From the NCBI RefSeq assembly GCF_030719295.1, contig NZ_CP120998.1, positions 265,813-329,812 of the forward strand: a stretch of 64,000 nt of DNA, written 5' to 3'. Source of the DNA: Streptomyces sp. Mut1. GTDB lineage: Bacteria > Actinomycetota > Actinomycetes > Streptomycetales > Streptomycetaceae. Of the stretch, positions 8,370-16,416 are shown piece after piece (within the stretch, counting starts at the first letter, position 1; each line of letters opens with the position of its first letter). The position numbers were made by a program, and so were the translations under genes. The notes under the pieces are model-generated. The model was not told the DNA's origin. It saw nothing but the letters and a program-made list of their open reading frames with translations, and did no database searches.

Positions 8370-9332
8370 TCACCCCACGTGGCGCAGGGCGCTCTCCGCA
8401 TGCCACTTGGCCAGCCCGAGGATCTCGGCGGAGGCCTCCCCCAGCCCCGTACGCACCTCGTGGCGCGCGTCGGTGAGGGTGGCTTCGGCGCCGAGGAACG
8501 AGGCGAGGGCCTCTTCCCTGAGCATCACCCAGTGCGTACAGACCACCGTGAGACCCGTACTGTCCGGCAGCAGGGTCCACCGGACGGTGTGCCCCGCGAG
8601 GATCTGGGGCGCCACCACGTCCTTGTGGACGATGCATCCGGCGGCCGGGAAACAGAGCCGGACGGCGCCCGATGTGACGGTGTCGCCGCCGTCCCAGGCA
8701 GTGCTGTCGATGTCGACGATCTGCACGCCCGGGGCGTCCGTGCTGACTTCGGTCCACTCGATGTGCGGCACGAGGTCGGGCCAGTCCTCGACGCGTTGGA
8801 GAAAGTCGTAGACCAGTTCCGGCGGCCCGGTGGTGCGGACGCTGTCCGAGAAGGCGAGCAGCAGTTCGTCCAGCCGCTCCCAGCGCTCGGCCACCGCCTT
8901 GACCTCGTCCAGCCGGGCCCTGACCTCCGTATCGAGATCCTGCGCGGCCGCGTCGGCCCAGGGCAGCGGGAAGGGAGATACGCCCAGTTCCCTTCGCAGG
9001 CTCAGCACACTGCCGCCGTTGGCGTCGGACGTCACCCGCCATACGCCGCACCCGATGACCCGCTGCGTCACGGGATCGATCCGCTCGGTCTCGATGGTTC
9101 TGGCATGCGGGTGCAGGCGCCGGCGCACATGCAGGGCGCGCAGGCCGTCGCTCGTCATGTCCCACAGGTGCAGCAGTTCACGGGAGCCGTCACCGTCTAT
9201 GCGCTCCGTATGGATGTACGACGGAAACAGCACGGGCCATCGGAGCGGGTCCGCGAGCAGGCCGTAGACCACGCCGACGGGAGCCGCCACCGAGATCGCG
9301 TATTCGGCCACATGTGCCTGGTGCGAGGACAT
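8370..9332 (-). CDS. Didomain polyketide aromatase/cyclase (SRPBCC), copy 1
   Basis: 320 residues in two START/SRPBCC repeats (about 8-150 and 170-315). Each repeat opens with the typical helix-grip start: EYAISVAAPVGVVYGLLADP and, in the second, TGPPELVYDFLQRVEDWPDL. Such didomain proteins direct first-ring cyclisation and aromatisation of poly-beta-ketone chains. A second, more canonical copy is in the main polyketide operon (36380-37336), so this divergent paralogue may act on another ring or have a new role. The ATG at 9332 was preferred over an in-frame TTG at 9353. It is the first gene of the operon running to 4162. Confidence 0.85.
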   Translation of the reverse strand: MSSHQAHVAEYAISVAAPVGVVYGLLADPLRWPVLFPSYIHTERIDGDGSRELLHLWDMTSDGLRALHVRRRLHPHARTIETERIDPVTQRVIGCGVWRVTSDANGGSVLSLRRELGVSPFPLPWADAAAQDLDTEVRARLDEVKAVAERWERLDELLLAFSDSVRTTGPPELVYDFLQRVEDWPDLVPHIEWTEVSTDAPGVQIVDIDSTAWDGGDTVTSGAVRLCFPAAGCIVHKDVVAPQILAGHTVRWTLLPDSTGLTVVCTHWVMLREEALASFLGAEATLTDARHEVRTGLGEASAEILGLAKWHAESALRHVG

Positions 9333-9428
9333 CCCTGCTGGCCCCCTCTCCAACGGCCCGGATCAGCGGACCAAGGATGCGGCGCGCGGCTGGAGTACGA
9401 CTTGAGGCGGGCAGGACCCTGCCGCCCG

Positions 9429-10070
9429 TCAGCCGGAGGCGGCCGTCCCCGCCCGCAGCCCGGAGCCCGGCCCGGGGTGCCCGTCCGGCGGCGGGGCGGA
9501 CAGCCAGGACAGGAGGAATTCACGGAACGGGACCATGTGTGCGTACGGCGGCTGCTCCGGATCACGGGTGCCGCCGAGCAGCACCACACCCGCGACGGCC
9601 GCGGAGATGACGGTGGCCGCGCCCTCCGGGGAGACCTCGTCCGGGAGTTCGCCGGTCTCTCTCGCCCGTGCCAGCAGATCGCTGACCCACTCGTACCACC
9701 AGACGACGACTCCGCCTCCGCTCTTCCGGGAAGGATCGCCGCCCAGCCGGAGGCCCGCCCGGGTCACGGGGTCCTCGCTGACGGCTTCGAGCAGGCGCGT
9801 CACGGTGCACGCCAGGCACTGGAGCAAGGTGCCCGAGGACTCGTGGCACTCGTTGACCAGGTTCCGCAGGCCGAGTTCCGCGGTGTTCTCGACCGCGGCA
9901 GCCAGCGCGTCCTTGCTCGAGAAGTGGAAGTGGAGGGCACCGGTGCTCACACCGGCCCGCTTGCTGATGGCAGGAAGCGAGGCCAGGGCGTACCCGTCGT
10001 CGGCGAAGACCTCCGCGGCCGCGATGATGAGAGCACGCCGGGTGCGGGCCGCCCGCTCCTGCTGGACCAT
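9429..10070 (-). CDS. TetR-family regulator, butyrolactone-receptor-like
   Basis: 213 residues. The N-terminal TetR HTH spans about 10-60: RRALIIAAAEVFADDGYALASL then ISKRAGVSTGALHFHFSSKDAL. This is the ScbR/ArpA style, where GALYFHF is typical. The ligand domain has the LLEAVSEDPVTRAGLRLG region seen in butyrolactone-receptor and pseudo-receptor proteins. The ATG at 10070 follows GAGGAGGAA; upstream in-frame codons to 10169 lack such a site. A candidate ARE-like operator lies at 10161-10182 in its promoter. It is probably a pseudo-receptor (antibiotic-sensing repressor), since the next gene looks more like the true receptor. Confidence 0.85.
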   Translation of the reverse strand: MVQQERAARTRRALIIAAAEVFADDGYALASLPAISKRAGVSTGALHFHFSSKDALAAAVENTAELGLRNLVNECHESSGTLLQCLACTVTRLLEAVSEDPVTRAGLRLGGDPSRKSGGGVVVWWYEWVSDLLARARETGELPDEVSPEGAATVISAAVAGVVLLGGTRDPEQPPYAHMVPFREFLLSWLSAPPPDGHPGPGSGLRAGTAASG

Positions 10071-10160
10071 GGGTTCCTCCTCATTCCCGCCCCGAGCGGC
10101 GCGCCGAGTCCCCCACTCCGGTCTCCGCGGACAGCGGTGTCCTGACTCGAAAACAATAGC

Positions 10161-10182
10161 AAACCGCATGCCTGGTTGGTTT
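10161..10182. promoter_or_regulatory. ARE-like operator upstream of the TetR gene
   Basis: Inverted arms AAACC (10161-10165) and GGTTT (10178-10182) with a 12-nt spacer, about 90 bp upstream of the start at 10070. Size and edge sequences are similar to autoregulatory elements bound by butyrolactone receptors. Visual match only. Confidence 0.45.
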
Positions 10183-10374
10183 ATGAAGGTCTGACACGTC
10201 CGTCACAGGTCACGGACGCGCGCGCAGCGGCGGAATGGCAAGGAAGAGCAGGTACACGCACATGCGGTCGCCGTGCGGTCCACTGTTTCCCGCTGATACC
10301 GCTGCCGACCGCACCGGATCACGGTGCGGTCGGCAGCAGCCGGAATCGAGGGATTCTCGAGTGCGGTCCGCCTG

Positions 10375-11040
10375 CTACGTGCCGGCGGACACGAACGGCC
10401 TGTCGGTCTCTTCGTCGAGCTCGGCCAGGACCCGGGCACCGCGGTCCGGCGCGGTGTCCAGTCTGATCAGCGCCGCAGGAGTGGCGATGGCGGGCAGTAC
10501 GTGGTTGTACAGCACGGAGATGCGCTGGTGGAGATCCTTCCAGCCGGACTCCACCTCGGACATCGTCTGCGTCCCGATCCACGCGCCGACGAAACACTGC
10601 GCGGTCTCCTCGGGGTTCACGTGCGGCAGCGCCTCGCCGCGTTCCTTCGCCTCGGTGACAAGCTTGGCGATCAGGCCGGACCAGGCGGGCCACGCGCTGC
10701 CGAACCGGGCGCGGCCCTGCATGTCGGCCGAGAGGCGGATACCGGCGAGCAGGATGACATCGCGAGGAATCCGGTGGGCCAGCGTCATCCCGACGTCGAC
10801 CCACTCCTGCAGTCTCAGATCACGCGGCGCCCACCGCGCGGGGTCGACCTGCGCGTCTATGACGCCGCGCGCCAGGGCTTCCTTGGAGTCGAAGTGGAAG
10901 TAGAGAGCGCCCTTGGTCACACCGGCACGCTCAAGGATCTCGGCCATGGTGGCCGCTGCGTAACCCCGTTCGGCGAACACCCCGGCGGCGCCCTCTATAA
11001 CAGCGCGGCGGGTACGTATCGCACGCTCTTGCCGTGCCAT
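10375..11040 (-). CDS. Gamma-butyrolactone receptor (ArpA/ScbR type TetR repressor)
   Basis: 221 residues. The HTH is near identical to known receptors: RRAVIEGAAGVFAERGYAAATM followed by ILERAGVTKGALYFHFDSKEAL. The ligand domain includes LAGIRLSADMQGRARFG, with Trp residues (PAWSGLI) of the kind that line the butyrolactone pocket. It is expected to repress its own gene, the afsA homologue and pathway activators until the autoregulator accumulates. The start ATG is at 11040; upstream lies an imperfect palindrome at 11069-11090. Its position next to AfsA, SDR and HAD genes supports a complete signalling locus. Confidence 0.92.
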   Translation of the reverse strand: MARQERAIRTRRAVIEGAAGVFAERGYAAATMAEILERAGVTKGALYFHFDSKEALARGVIDAQVDPARWAPRDLRLQEWVDVGMTLAHRIPRDVILLAGIRLSADMQGRARFGSAWPAWSGLIAKLVTEAKERGEALPHVNPEETAQCFVGAWIGTQTMSEVESGWKDLHQRISVLYNHVLPAIATPAALIRLDTAPDRGARVLAELDEETDRPFVSAGT

Positions 11041-11068
11041 GCCCCTCCTCCGATGGCGAACAAAACCG

Positions 11069-11090
11069 AACGGGAGGTACCTTACCCGTT
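11069..11090. promoter_or_regulatory. ARE-like palindrome upstream of the receptor gene
   Basis: Arms AACGGG (11069-11074) and CCCGTT (11085-11090) flank a core containing the palindrome AGGTACCT (11075-11082). It lies about 30 bp upstream of the receptor start, a position suited to autorepression. Confidence 0.5.
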
Positions 11091-11153
11091 TCCAGCCCTG
11101 TAAGCCGCTCCCCCTGGGGGTACTTCAGGGGGAGCGGTGCCATGTTCCGGGGG

Positions 11154-11924
11154 TTACCAGGCGGTCCGGCCTCCGTCCACCGGCACCGTCACGCCCGTCA
11201 CGAAGCTCGCCAGGTCACTGCACAGCCAGGCGGCCGTCTCCGCCACCTCTTCCGGCTCCGCGGCCCGCTTCTGCGGTGCGGACCGGTGGGCCCGCGCCTC
11301 GGTCTCCGGTGAGTTCGCGAACCATTCGGCGGTCATCTCGGAGCGGGTCAGCCCCGGAGCGATCGCGTTGACGCGGATGCCCTGCGCCGCGTACTCGACG
11401 GCGGCCGCCTTGGTCAGCCCGATCACCGCGTGCTTGGACGCGATGTAGGGGGCCCCGGTGCCGGAGGCGACCAGCCCGCCGACACTACTGGTGTTGACGA
11501 TCGCCCCGCCCTTGCCCTCCAGCATGGCCGCGATCTCGTGGCGCATGCAGTTCCACACCCCCGTCACGTTCGTACCGACGACATGTTCGTACACATCGTC
11601 TCCGATGAGGTGCATCGGGGTCCTCGGGAGGCCGACGCCCGCGTTGTTGAAGGCCACGTCCAGCCGTCCGTGCCGCTCCACGGTGTTCTCCACCACGCGC
11701 CGCACGGCCTCCCCGTCACGCACGTCCAGGACCTGGTGGGTCACCTCGGCGCCCGTGCCGCGAAGTTCGTCCGCGAGTTCGCGCAGCCGGTCCTCCCGAC
11801 GGGCCGTCAGCACGACGACAGCGCCGTGCCGGGCGAACACCCGCCCCGCGGCGGCCCCGATACCACTGCTGGCGCCATGGACGATCGCGATCTTTCCCTC
11901 CAGGATCGGAGCGGTGCCCTTCAT
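11154..11924 (-). CDS. Short-chain dehydrogenase/reductase, probable butyrolactone pathway reductase
   Basis: 256-residue classical SDR. The NAD(P) motif is GASSGIGAAAG (about 15-25), with NNAG (FNNAGVGLP), the active-site Ser in NTSSVGG, YIASK (catalytic Tyr and Lys) and the C-terminal PVDGGRTAW. The ATG at 11924 overlaps the upstream HAD gene stop (ATGA) and has GGAGGTG upstream, so the two are coupled. In butyrolactone loci an SDR-type reductase (for example ScbB or BarS1) reduces the C6 keto group or the butenolide intermediate. Given the neighbouring afsA homologue and receptor, that role is preferred over polyketide tailoring, but it is an inference. Confidence 0.8.
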   Translation of the reverse strand: MKGTAPILEGKIAIVHGASSGIGAAAGRVFARHGAVVVLTARREDRLRELADELRGTGAEVTHQVLDVRDGEAVRRVVENTVERHGRLDVAFNNAGVGLPRTPMHLIGDDVYEHVVGTNVTGVWNCMRHEIAAMLEGKGGAIVNTSSVGGLVASGTGAPYIASKHAVIGLTKAAAVEYAAQGIRVNAIAPGLTRSEMTAEWFANSPETEARAHRSAPQKRAAEPEEVAETAAWLCSDLASFVTGVTVPVDGGRTAW

Positions 11925-12652
11925 ATGCACACCTCCGCGCCCCGCGGCCGTGCCGCGTCCTGCCAGACGGTGCCCTCCCCGGCCTCCCGGTCGAGCCTGC
12001 GCACCAGGGCCTCGTCGATCTCGTCCGGCGAGCCGACCATGTGCCGGGTGCCGGCCGCACGCATCAGGGCCGGCTGGAAGCCGTGCTCGAAGGAGCTGGG
12101 GTGGCCGATGAAGGGGACGTCCAGCTCGCGGGCCCGGACCGCGAACGAGGCCGCGTCATCGATGAAGAGCACCTGCTCGCGGCGGAGACCGAAGCAGTCC
12201 TCGGCGATCTCACGGATCCCGGGTCTGAAGTCGTTGGTGCAGATGTACCCGGGGGCGGTGAACCACGAGGCGCTCTCGCCCAGATGGCGTTCGAAGTGGT
12301 CCGCCCCCAGGCCGCCGTAGCAGACGAGGTCCAGGCCCAGTGCCCGTAACCGCTTCAGCAGCGGCACGGCGCCGTCGACGGGTCGCACCGGATGCTCGCG
12401 CACATAGCGCTCGCGGGCCGCGAAGTAGGCCCGGAGCACTTCCTGTTCGCTCGCGTCCGTGCCGGTGGCCCCGGCCATGGCCCGCGCCGCCGCGCTCTGC
12501 GACTGCGACAGCAGGCGCTGCTCCAGCTCGGCGGTGTAGGTACCGCCCCACTCGACCACGAGCTGGTGCAGGACCGGGCTGAACGTGTCGTTGAGCAGGA
12601 CTCCGTCGATGTTGACCGCGGCGAGGCGGAGCGTACAGAGTGGTGCGTTCAT
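11921..12652 (-). CDS. HAD-superfamily-like protein of the butyrolactone locus
   Basis: 243 residues, HAD-like Rossmann fold. Motif I reads AVNIDGVLLND: the usual nucleophilic Asp (DxD) is Asn and the second Asp is kept. Later segments GLDLVCYGGLG, a Lys-less middle region and VLFIDDAASFAVRARELD (motif IV DD) follow the family order. HAD phosphatases often sit beside afsA genes, where removal of a phosphate from the condensed glycerol-phosphate ester is required. The ATG at 12652 follows GGGAG. It is the first gene of an operon with the SDR and is divergent from the afsA homologue. The Asn substitution makes simple phosphatase chemistry uncertain. Confidence 0.75.
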   Translation of the reverse strand: MNAPLCTLRLAAVNIDGVLLNDTFSPVLHQLVVEWGGTYTAELEQRLLSQSQSAAARAMAGATGTDASEQEVLRAYFAARERYVREHPVRPVDGAVPLLKRLRALGLDLVCYGGLGADHFERHLGESASWFTAPGYICTNDFRPGIREIAEDCFGLRREQVLFIDDAASFAVRARELDVPFIGHPSSFEHGFQPALMRAAGTRHMVGSPDEIDEALVRRLDREAGEGTVWQDAARPRGAEVCI

Positions 12653-12718
12653 CCAGCGAACTCCCTGTCTGTCTGACGGCCTGACGTTCACCCTGGGTAC
12701 CCCGCGGGAAAACATCGC

Positions 12719-12740
12719 ACACAACCGGTTTCTGTGTTGT
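12719..12740. promoter_or_regulatory. ARE-like operator, HAD/SDR operon side
   Basis: Perfect arms ACACA (12719-12723) and TGTGT (12733-12737) flank the core ACCGGTTTC. The AACCGGTT centre is the hallmark of autoregulatory elements. It is 67 bp upstream of the HAD start at 12652. Confidence 0.6.
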
Positions 12741-12897
12741 CGCATTTCCATGCCCCGACGGAGCGACGCACACCCCTTAAGTCCGGTTCTCCCTACTTTT
12801 CGCCCCGATTTGGCACTGTGAACGGCCCGTAAAGCGGAATGACGGACTCAACTAAACAGGCCGCACTTTGCAAAGATTTTACTTTCGGTCTCACGTT

Positions 12898-12922
12898 AAG
12901 AAAACCGGTAGGTCCGTATCTT
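12898..12922. promoter_or_regulatory. ARE-like operator, afsA side
   Basis: AAGA (12898-12901) and TCTT (12919-12922) bracket AAACCGGTAGGT, containing an ACCGGT core. It lies 47 bp upstream of the afsA-homologue ATG. Together with the site at 12719-12740 it would let a butyrolactone receptor control both divergent transcripts. Confidence 0.55.
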
Positions 12923-12969
12923 ATAGGCGTCGTCGCTGACCGCACCGCACGTTCAAGACGGGGGTCCCC

Positions 12970-13923
12970 ATGGCTCTGTCCATTGCGAGTAGCAATACCG
13001 AACTGCCCGATATGCCCAAGCTCACTACGACAGTTCCCAAGGAGTACGTACACCGCGCCTCCCTGGCCGAGGTGTTCCTCACCGGCTGCACCGACCAGGA
13101 AGGGCTGTGCTTCACGCTGACCGGGCAGTGGCCGCGCGCTCACACGCTTTTCAACAGCCTGGACGGACGCAGCCACGACCCGCTCCAAGTGGCCGAGACA
13201 TTCCGCCAGGCCGGTATGTTCCTGGCGCACGCCGAAATGGGCATACCGCTCGGCCACCACTTCGTGATGTGGAACCTCAATTACACGACGTATCTGGAAA
13301 ATCTGAACATAGGCCCCCGCCCGACCGACTTCGTGCTGGACGTGAGATGTGCGGACAGCGCCTACAGCGGGCGCACCGTCAGCCAGTTCCACATGGAGTT
13401 CACCATCCACCGGGACGGCGCCCTCGTCGCGCACGGAACGTCGCACTTCTCCGCCATCGCCCCGCGCGTCTACAACCGTCTGCGCGCGGGCCGTCCGCAG
13501 CGCGACGACTCCGCGGTGCCGTGGACCGGGCCGGACCGTGCCCCCATGGCGCCGGCCGCCGTGGGCCGTCACTCCGCGGCCGACGTGGCGCTCACCCCGA
13601 CCGACGATTCATCGCGCTGGCTGCTGACCCCGGATCTGAACCACCCGATCTTCTTCGACCACTCCGGTGACCATCTGCCCGGCATGGTGTTGCTCGAAGC
13701 GGCGCGTCAGGCGGCGTGCACCCTGGTCGCGCCCCAGGTGATGTCCCCCGCGAGCGCGGCCACGGTCTTCCACCGCTACGCCGAGCTCGACCGCCCCTGC
13801 TGGGTCGAGGTGACCCGGATCTCGGCGGAGCACAACGAGCTGATGACTGTGGAAGTCGTGGGCCGGCAGGACGGCGAGGCCGTCTTCACCTCGACCCTGA
13901 CGGGCCCCGTGCGGCCTCGGTGA
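12970..13923 (+). CDS. AfsA/ScbA-family butyrolactone synthase
   Basis: 317 residues, two hot-dog-fold A-factor repeats. The first is LTTTVPKEYVHRASLAEVFLTG... with SHDPLQVAETFRQAGMFLAH; the second has NHPIFFDHSGDHLPGMVLLEAARQAA, where the DH..DH(L/V)PGMVLLEA signature is unmistakable. AfsA-type enzymes condense a beta-ketoacyl-ACP with dihydroxyacetone phosphate, the first step to gamma-butyrolactone autoregulators. The ATG at 12970 follows GGGGGTCCCC with ARE-like sites upstream, and the gene is divergent from the HAD/SDR operon. With the receptor at 10375-11040 it forms a self-contained quorum-type switch, probably controlling the SARPs and hence the polyketide genes. Confidence 0.95.
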   Translation: MALSIASSNTELPDMPKLTTTVPKEYVHRASLAEVFLTGCTDQEGLCFTLTGQWPRAHTLFNSLDGRSHDPLQVAETFRQAGMFLAHAEMGIPLGHHFVMWNLNYTTYLENLNIGPRPTDFVLDVRCADSAYSGRTVSQFHMEFTIHRDGALVAHGTSHFSAIAPRVYNRLRAGRPQRDDSAVPWTGPDRAPMAPAAVGRHSAADVALTPTDDSSRWLLTPDLNHPIFFDHSGDHLPGMVLLEAARQAACTLVAPQVMSPASAATVFHRYAELDRPCWVEVTRISAEHNELMTVEVVGRQDGEAVFTSTLTGPVRPR

Positions 13924-13968
13924 CCGGGCTGCCCGCCGGGCCGGGCCCCCGCCGCGTCGTAGGCCGGT

Positions 13969-14358
13969 TCAGGAACGGGCCGGAACCGTCTCCGCGGTGC
14001 CCTGCGAACGGTTGGTCTTCTCCCCGACCTCGCCCGGCGCGACCGTGCGCGGGTCGACCGCTTCGAGCGGCGAGCCGACCTTGTACGGGCACTCGGGGTC
14101 GTCGGGCCGGTTGGGGCGGTCGTGCGGCAGAAGGTAGAACGTACGGCGGGCGAACAGGCCGCTGCCCAGGCTCCGGGGTGCCTTCGGCGCGAGGTTGGAG
14201 TAGCCGATGAGACGGCCGTCGCGCTCGTACCGGGGCTTGCCCTTACGGGTGTTGACCTTGTCCAGGGCCTGTCGGACGTAGTCGAGGCCCATCGGGTCCT
14301 CCAGCCACACGATCTCGACCTCCTGGGCGACATCGCCTTCCTGGGGCAGTGCGCTCAT
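13969..14358 (-). CDS. Conserved replicon-associated small protein (module 1)
   Basis: 129 residues, no recognised domain: MSALPQEGDVAQEVEIVWLE... with the block DYVRQALDKVNTRKGKPRYE, then DGRLIGYSNL and FYLLPHDRP. A clear homologue (127 residues, sharing DYVRQALDK, GKPRYERDGR and LLPHDR) lies in the equivalent position next to the second helicase at 54305-54688. In both modules the gene follows the SF3 helicase in the same direction, so it probably belongs to the replication or maintenance unit. The ATG at 14358 has GCAGGAGGG upstream. It converges with the afsA homologue. Confidence 0.75.
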   Translation of the reverse strand: MSALPQEGDVAQEVEIVWLEDPMGLDYVRQALDKVNTRKGKPRYERDGRLIGYSNLAPKAPRSLGSGLFARRTFYLLPHDRPNRPDDPECPYKVGSPLEAVDPRTVAPGEVGEKTNRSQGTAETVPARS

Positions 14359-14500
14359 CGGCCCTCCTGCGTGTGGGCGGCCGCGGGTCGGCCTGGTGGT
14401 GTGTCGTTCGCGGGGCTGGTGCCCCAAACGGCGGTGCGCCGTCCGGAACGTCCGCCTCCATCGTACGGGTGCCCGAGAATCGCGGGCAGGGCGCAGTCGG

Positions 14501-16045
14501 TCATCGTGCGCCCCCCTCGACCGCGCACTCCGGGAGCAGCGCGATGCCCGGATAGAGCTTCGTCGCATTATTCTTGATCATTTCCGCAGGTGACGCCAGA
14601 CCGAGTTCCTGACGGATGCGGCTGGCGAAGGCACGCGGTGTGGAGGCGCGGATGCCTTCGTCCGAGCACCAGCGGCAGTACGTCTCGTACAGCAGCTTCT
14701 GTTCGACGCGGAGGTCGGGGTTGGGTCCTTCGCCCTCGCCCTTGGTACAGCGTTCGGTGACGAACCGTCCGACGTGGTCCTCGGTGGTCTCGTACGCGGC
14801 CGTGGCGACCCGCACGGAGGCGGGTCCCGCCAGCGAGTCCCGGGTGGCCAGATAGCGCTGGGCGCCCTCGATGAGCCACTGCAGGATGCCGGGACCCTCG
14901 TCGGCGACGAGCTCGGCGGCCAGGTTGTCGATCTTGCGCTCGTCGGGAACACGCCGCTCGAAGGGAATGATGCGCATCCGGCGCCAGAACGCGTGGCCGC
15001 CGGTGCCGACCTCGGGGCGGTGGTTGCCGAGCAGCCAGAGCTTGTGGGTCGGGGTGAAGGTGAAGAAGTTCTGCCGCATGCGCCGGGCGGTGATGGTGTC
15101 GCCTCCGGTGAGCAGCTTGACCCGGGCCTCGTTGAACTTGTCGTTGGGCTTGAGTTCGGAGCAGACGACGATGCGGCGCCCGTGCAGCTCGGTCAGCTCG
15201 GTGGAGTGCTCGGTGAACTTGCCCTTCTCCATGAGGAATCCGGGCGGTGCGGCGTTCGCGTAGTCGCCGAGGATCTGCGTCATGACCTCCAGGAGCACGG
15301 ACTTGCCGTTGGCTCCGGAGCCGTACAGGAACGGCAGGACCTGCGCGCCGACGTCCCCGGTGACGGAGTAGCCGAGCAGCAGGTGCAGAAAGCGTGTGGT
15401 CTCCAGGCCCTTGTCGTCGCCGCCGAAGGTGTCCCGCAGAAAGCTGTCCCACCGCGGGACCGGCATCTTGAGCGGGGCGACGGTGGTGGCGCGCGAGTGC
15501 ATGTCCGTGAGGGGATCGGGCTTGCGCAGTTCTCCGGTACGCAGGTCCACCACGCCGGCCGGGGTGCACAGGGCGTAGATGTCGCCGTCCAGGACGTCCG
15601 GGTCCAGGCGCAGGCTCGGCGCGGCCTGGGCCTGGAAGAGGAGGGCCTTGACCCCGGCGGTCGACTCGGAGTGGCGGCTGTGCCCGGCCAGTTGCCGGTC
15701 CGTGAAACGGCCGCTCGGGTCATGGGTGGCGTACTGCTCGGCCATCTCGCCGGCCGCCCAGACGGCGGCCTCCTCGCCACCGGTCAGCTTCCAGCGGTAG
15801 GTGTCCCAGGAGTGCCAGCCCATGCCGATGACGTACCGGAAGCGGTCCCTGTAGAGACGGGCGAACAGCTTCGCGTTGCCGCGGTCGGTGAGGGAGCCCG
15901 GCAACAGCCCGGTGGGCCGGGCTGGAGGTGTTTCGTTCTGCTGCGCGGGAAGGTTCGGCTGCTCCTGGAGAGCGATGTCGAGGCTGTGCTGATGAATCTG
16001 CCTGGCTGCGGCTTCTGCGTCGAAGCGCACGGGCTCGGCGCTCAT
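14501..16045 (-). CDS. Plasmid/phage SF3 helicase (D5/P4 primase C-terminal type), module 1
   Basis: 514 residues. Residues about 55-230 form the D5-N-type region (LTDRGNAKLFARLYRDRFRY, YALCTPAGVVDLRTGEL). The superfamily-3 helicase follows with Walker A GSGANGKSVLLEVM, Walker B-like RRIVVCSELKPND and motif C HKLWLLGNHRPEV, then IPFERRVPDE. Such proteins unwind the origin of plasmids and phages. A close paralogue is at 54812-56350. Unlike that copy, this one has no intact prim-pol gene in front; only about 45 codons of a possible remnant precede it. The ATG at 16045 follows GAGGA. Confidence 0.9.
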   Translation of the reverse strand: MSAEPVRFDAEAAARQIHQHSLDIALQEQPNLPAQQNETPPARPTGLLPGSLTDRGNAKLFARLYRDRFRYVIGMGWHSWDTYRWKLTGGEEAAVWAAGEMAEQYATHDPSGRFTDRQLAGHSRHSESTAGVKALLFQAQAAPSLRLDPDVLDGDIYALCTPAGVVDLRTGELRKPDPLTDMHSRATTVAPLKMPVPRWDSFLRDTFGGDDKGLETTRFLHLLLGYSVTGDVGAQVLPFLYGSGANGKSVLLEVMTQILGDYANAAPPGFLMEKGKFTEHSTELTELHGRRIVVCSELKPNDKFNEARVKLLTGGDTITARRMRQNFFTFTPTHKLWLLGNHRPEVGTGGHAFWRRMRIIPFERRVPDERKIDNLAAELVADEGPGILQWLIEGAQRYLATRDSLAGPASVRVATAAYETTEDHVGRFVTERCTKGEGEGPNPDLRVEQKLLYETYCRWCSDEGIRASTPRAFASRIRQELGLASPAEMIKNNATKLYPGIALLPECAVEGGAR

Positions 16046-16185
16046 GAGCGTCCTCGCGCGGGGTCCGGGCGCTGCGCGCCGACGGACCGCCCGGCGGGGA
16101 CCGGCGGGAAGGTCGAGGCCTGGTCGAGCAACTTCGGGTCCTTTGTCGGGCTTTTCGTGTGCGGGCCGTAGTTCCGCGCGCCTCC
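16042..16185 (-). pseudogene. Possible 3' remnant of a prim-pol gene
   Basis: An open frame in the prim-pol position ends in ...SVGAQRPDPARGRS with its TGA overlapping the helicase ATG (ATGA). The second module's prim-pol gene ends ...SAGAARPFHPEGRP with the same overlap. The resemblance (G-A-x-R-P and G-R near the end) and identical coupling suggest that the rest of the primase-polymerase was deleted here. No start codon or catalytic region remains. Low certainty. Confidence 0.35.
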
Positions 16186-16416
16186 ATGAGGCCTGCGCCG
16201 GCAAAACCACGGGACTACGGGACTGAAGGGACTGAGCTTTTGAGTTAGCCGAGCAGAGCGTAGCCCACCTTCGGTGGCCGCAACCGAGGAAGACTCACGT
16301 GTCGGGAAAACTGAGTCCCGTCAGTCCCGTAGCACCCCTGGCCGGGCGGCCGGCTCCGGGGCTGGTTCAGTCCCGTGCGGGCTCGATCCCGTTCGGTCCC
16401 GTTCAGCCCCGCACAC

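Noticed and set aside
8370..9332. Simple duplicate of the core aromatase
   Set aside because: Sequence is far more divergent from 36380-37336 than a recent duplicate would be, so it was kept as a distinct paralogue.
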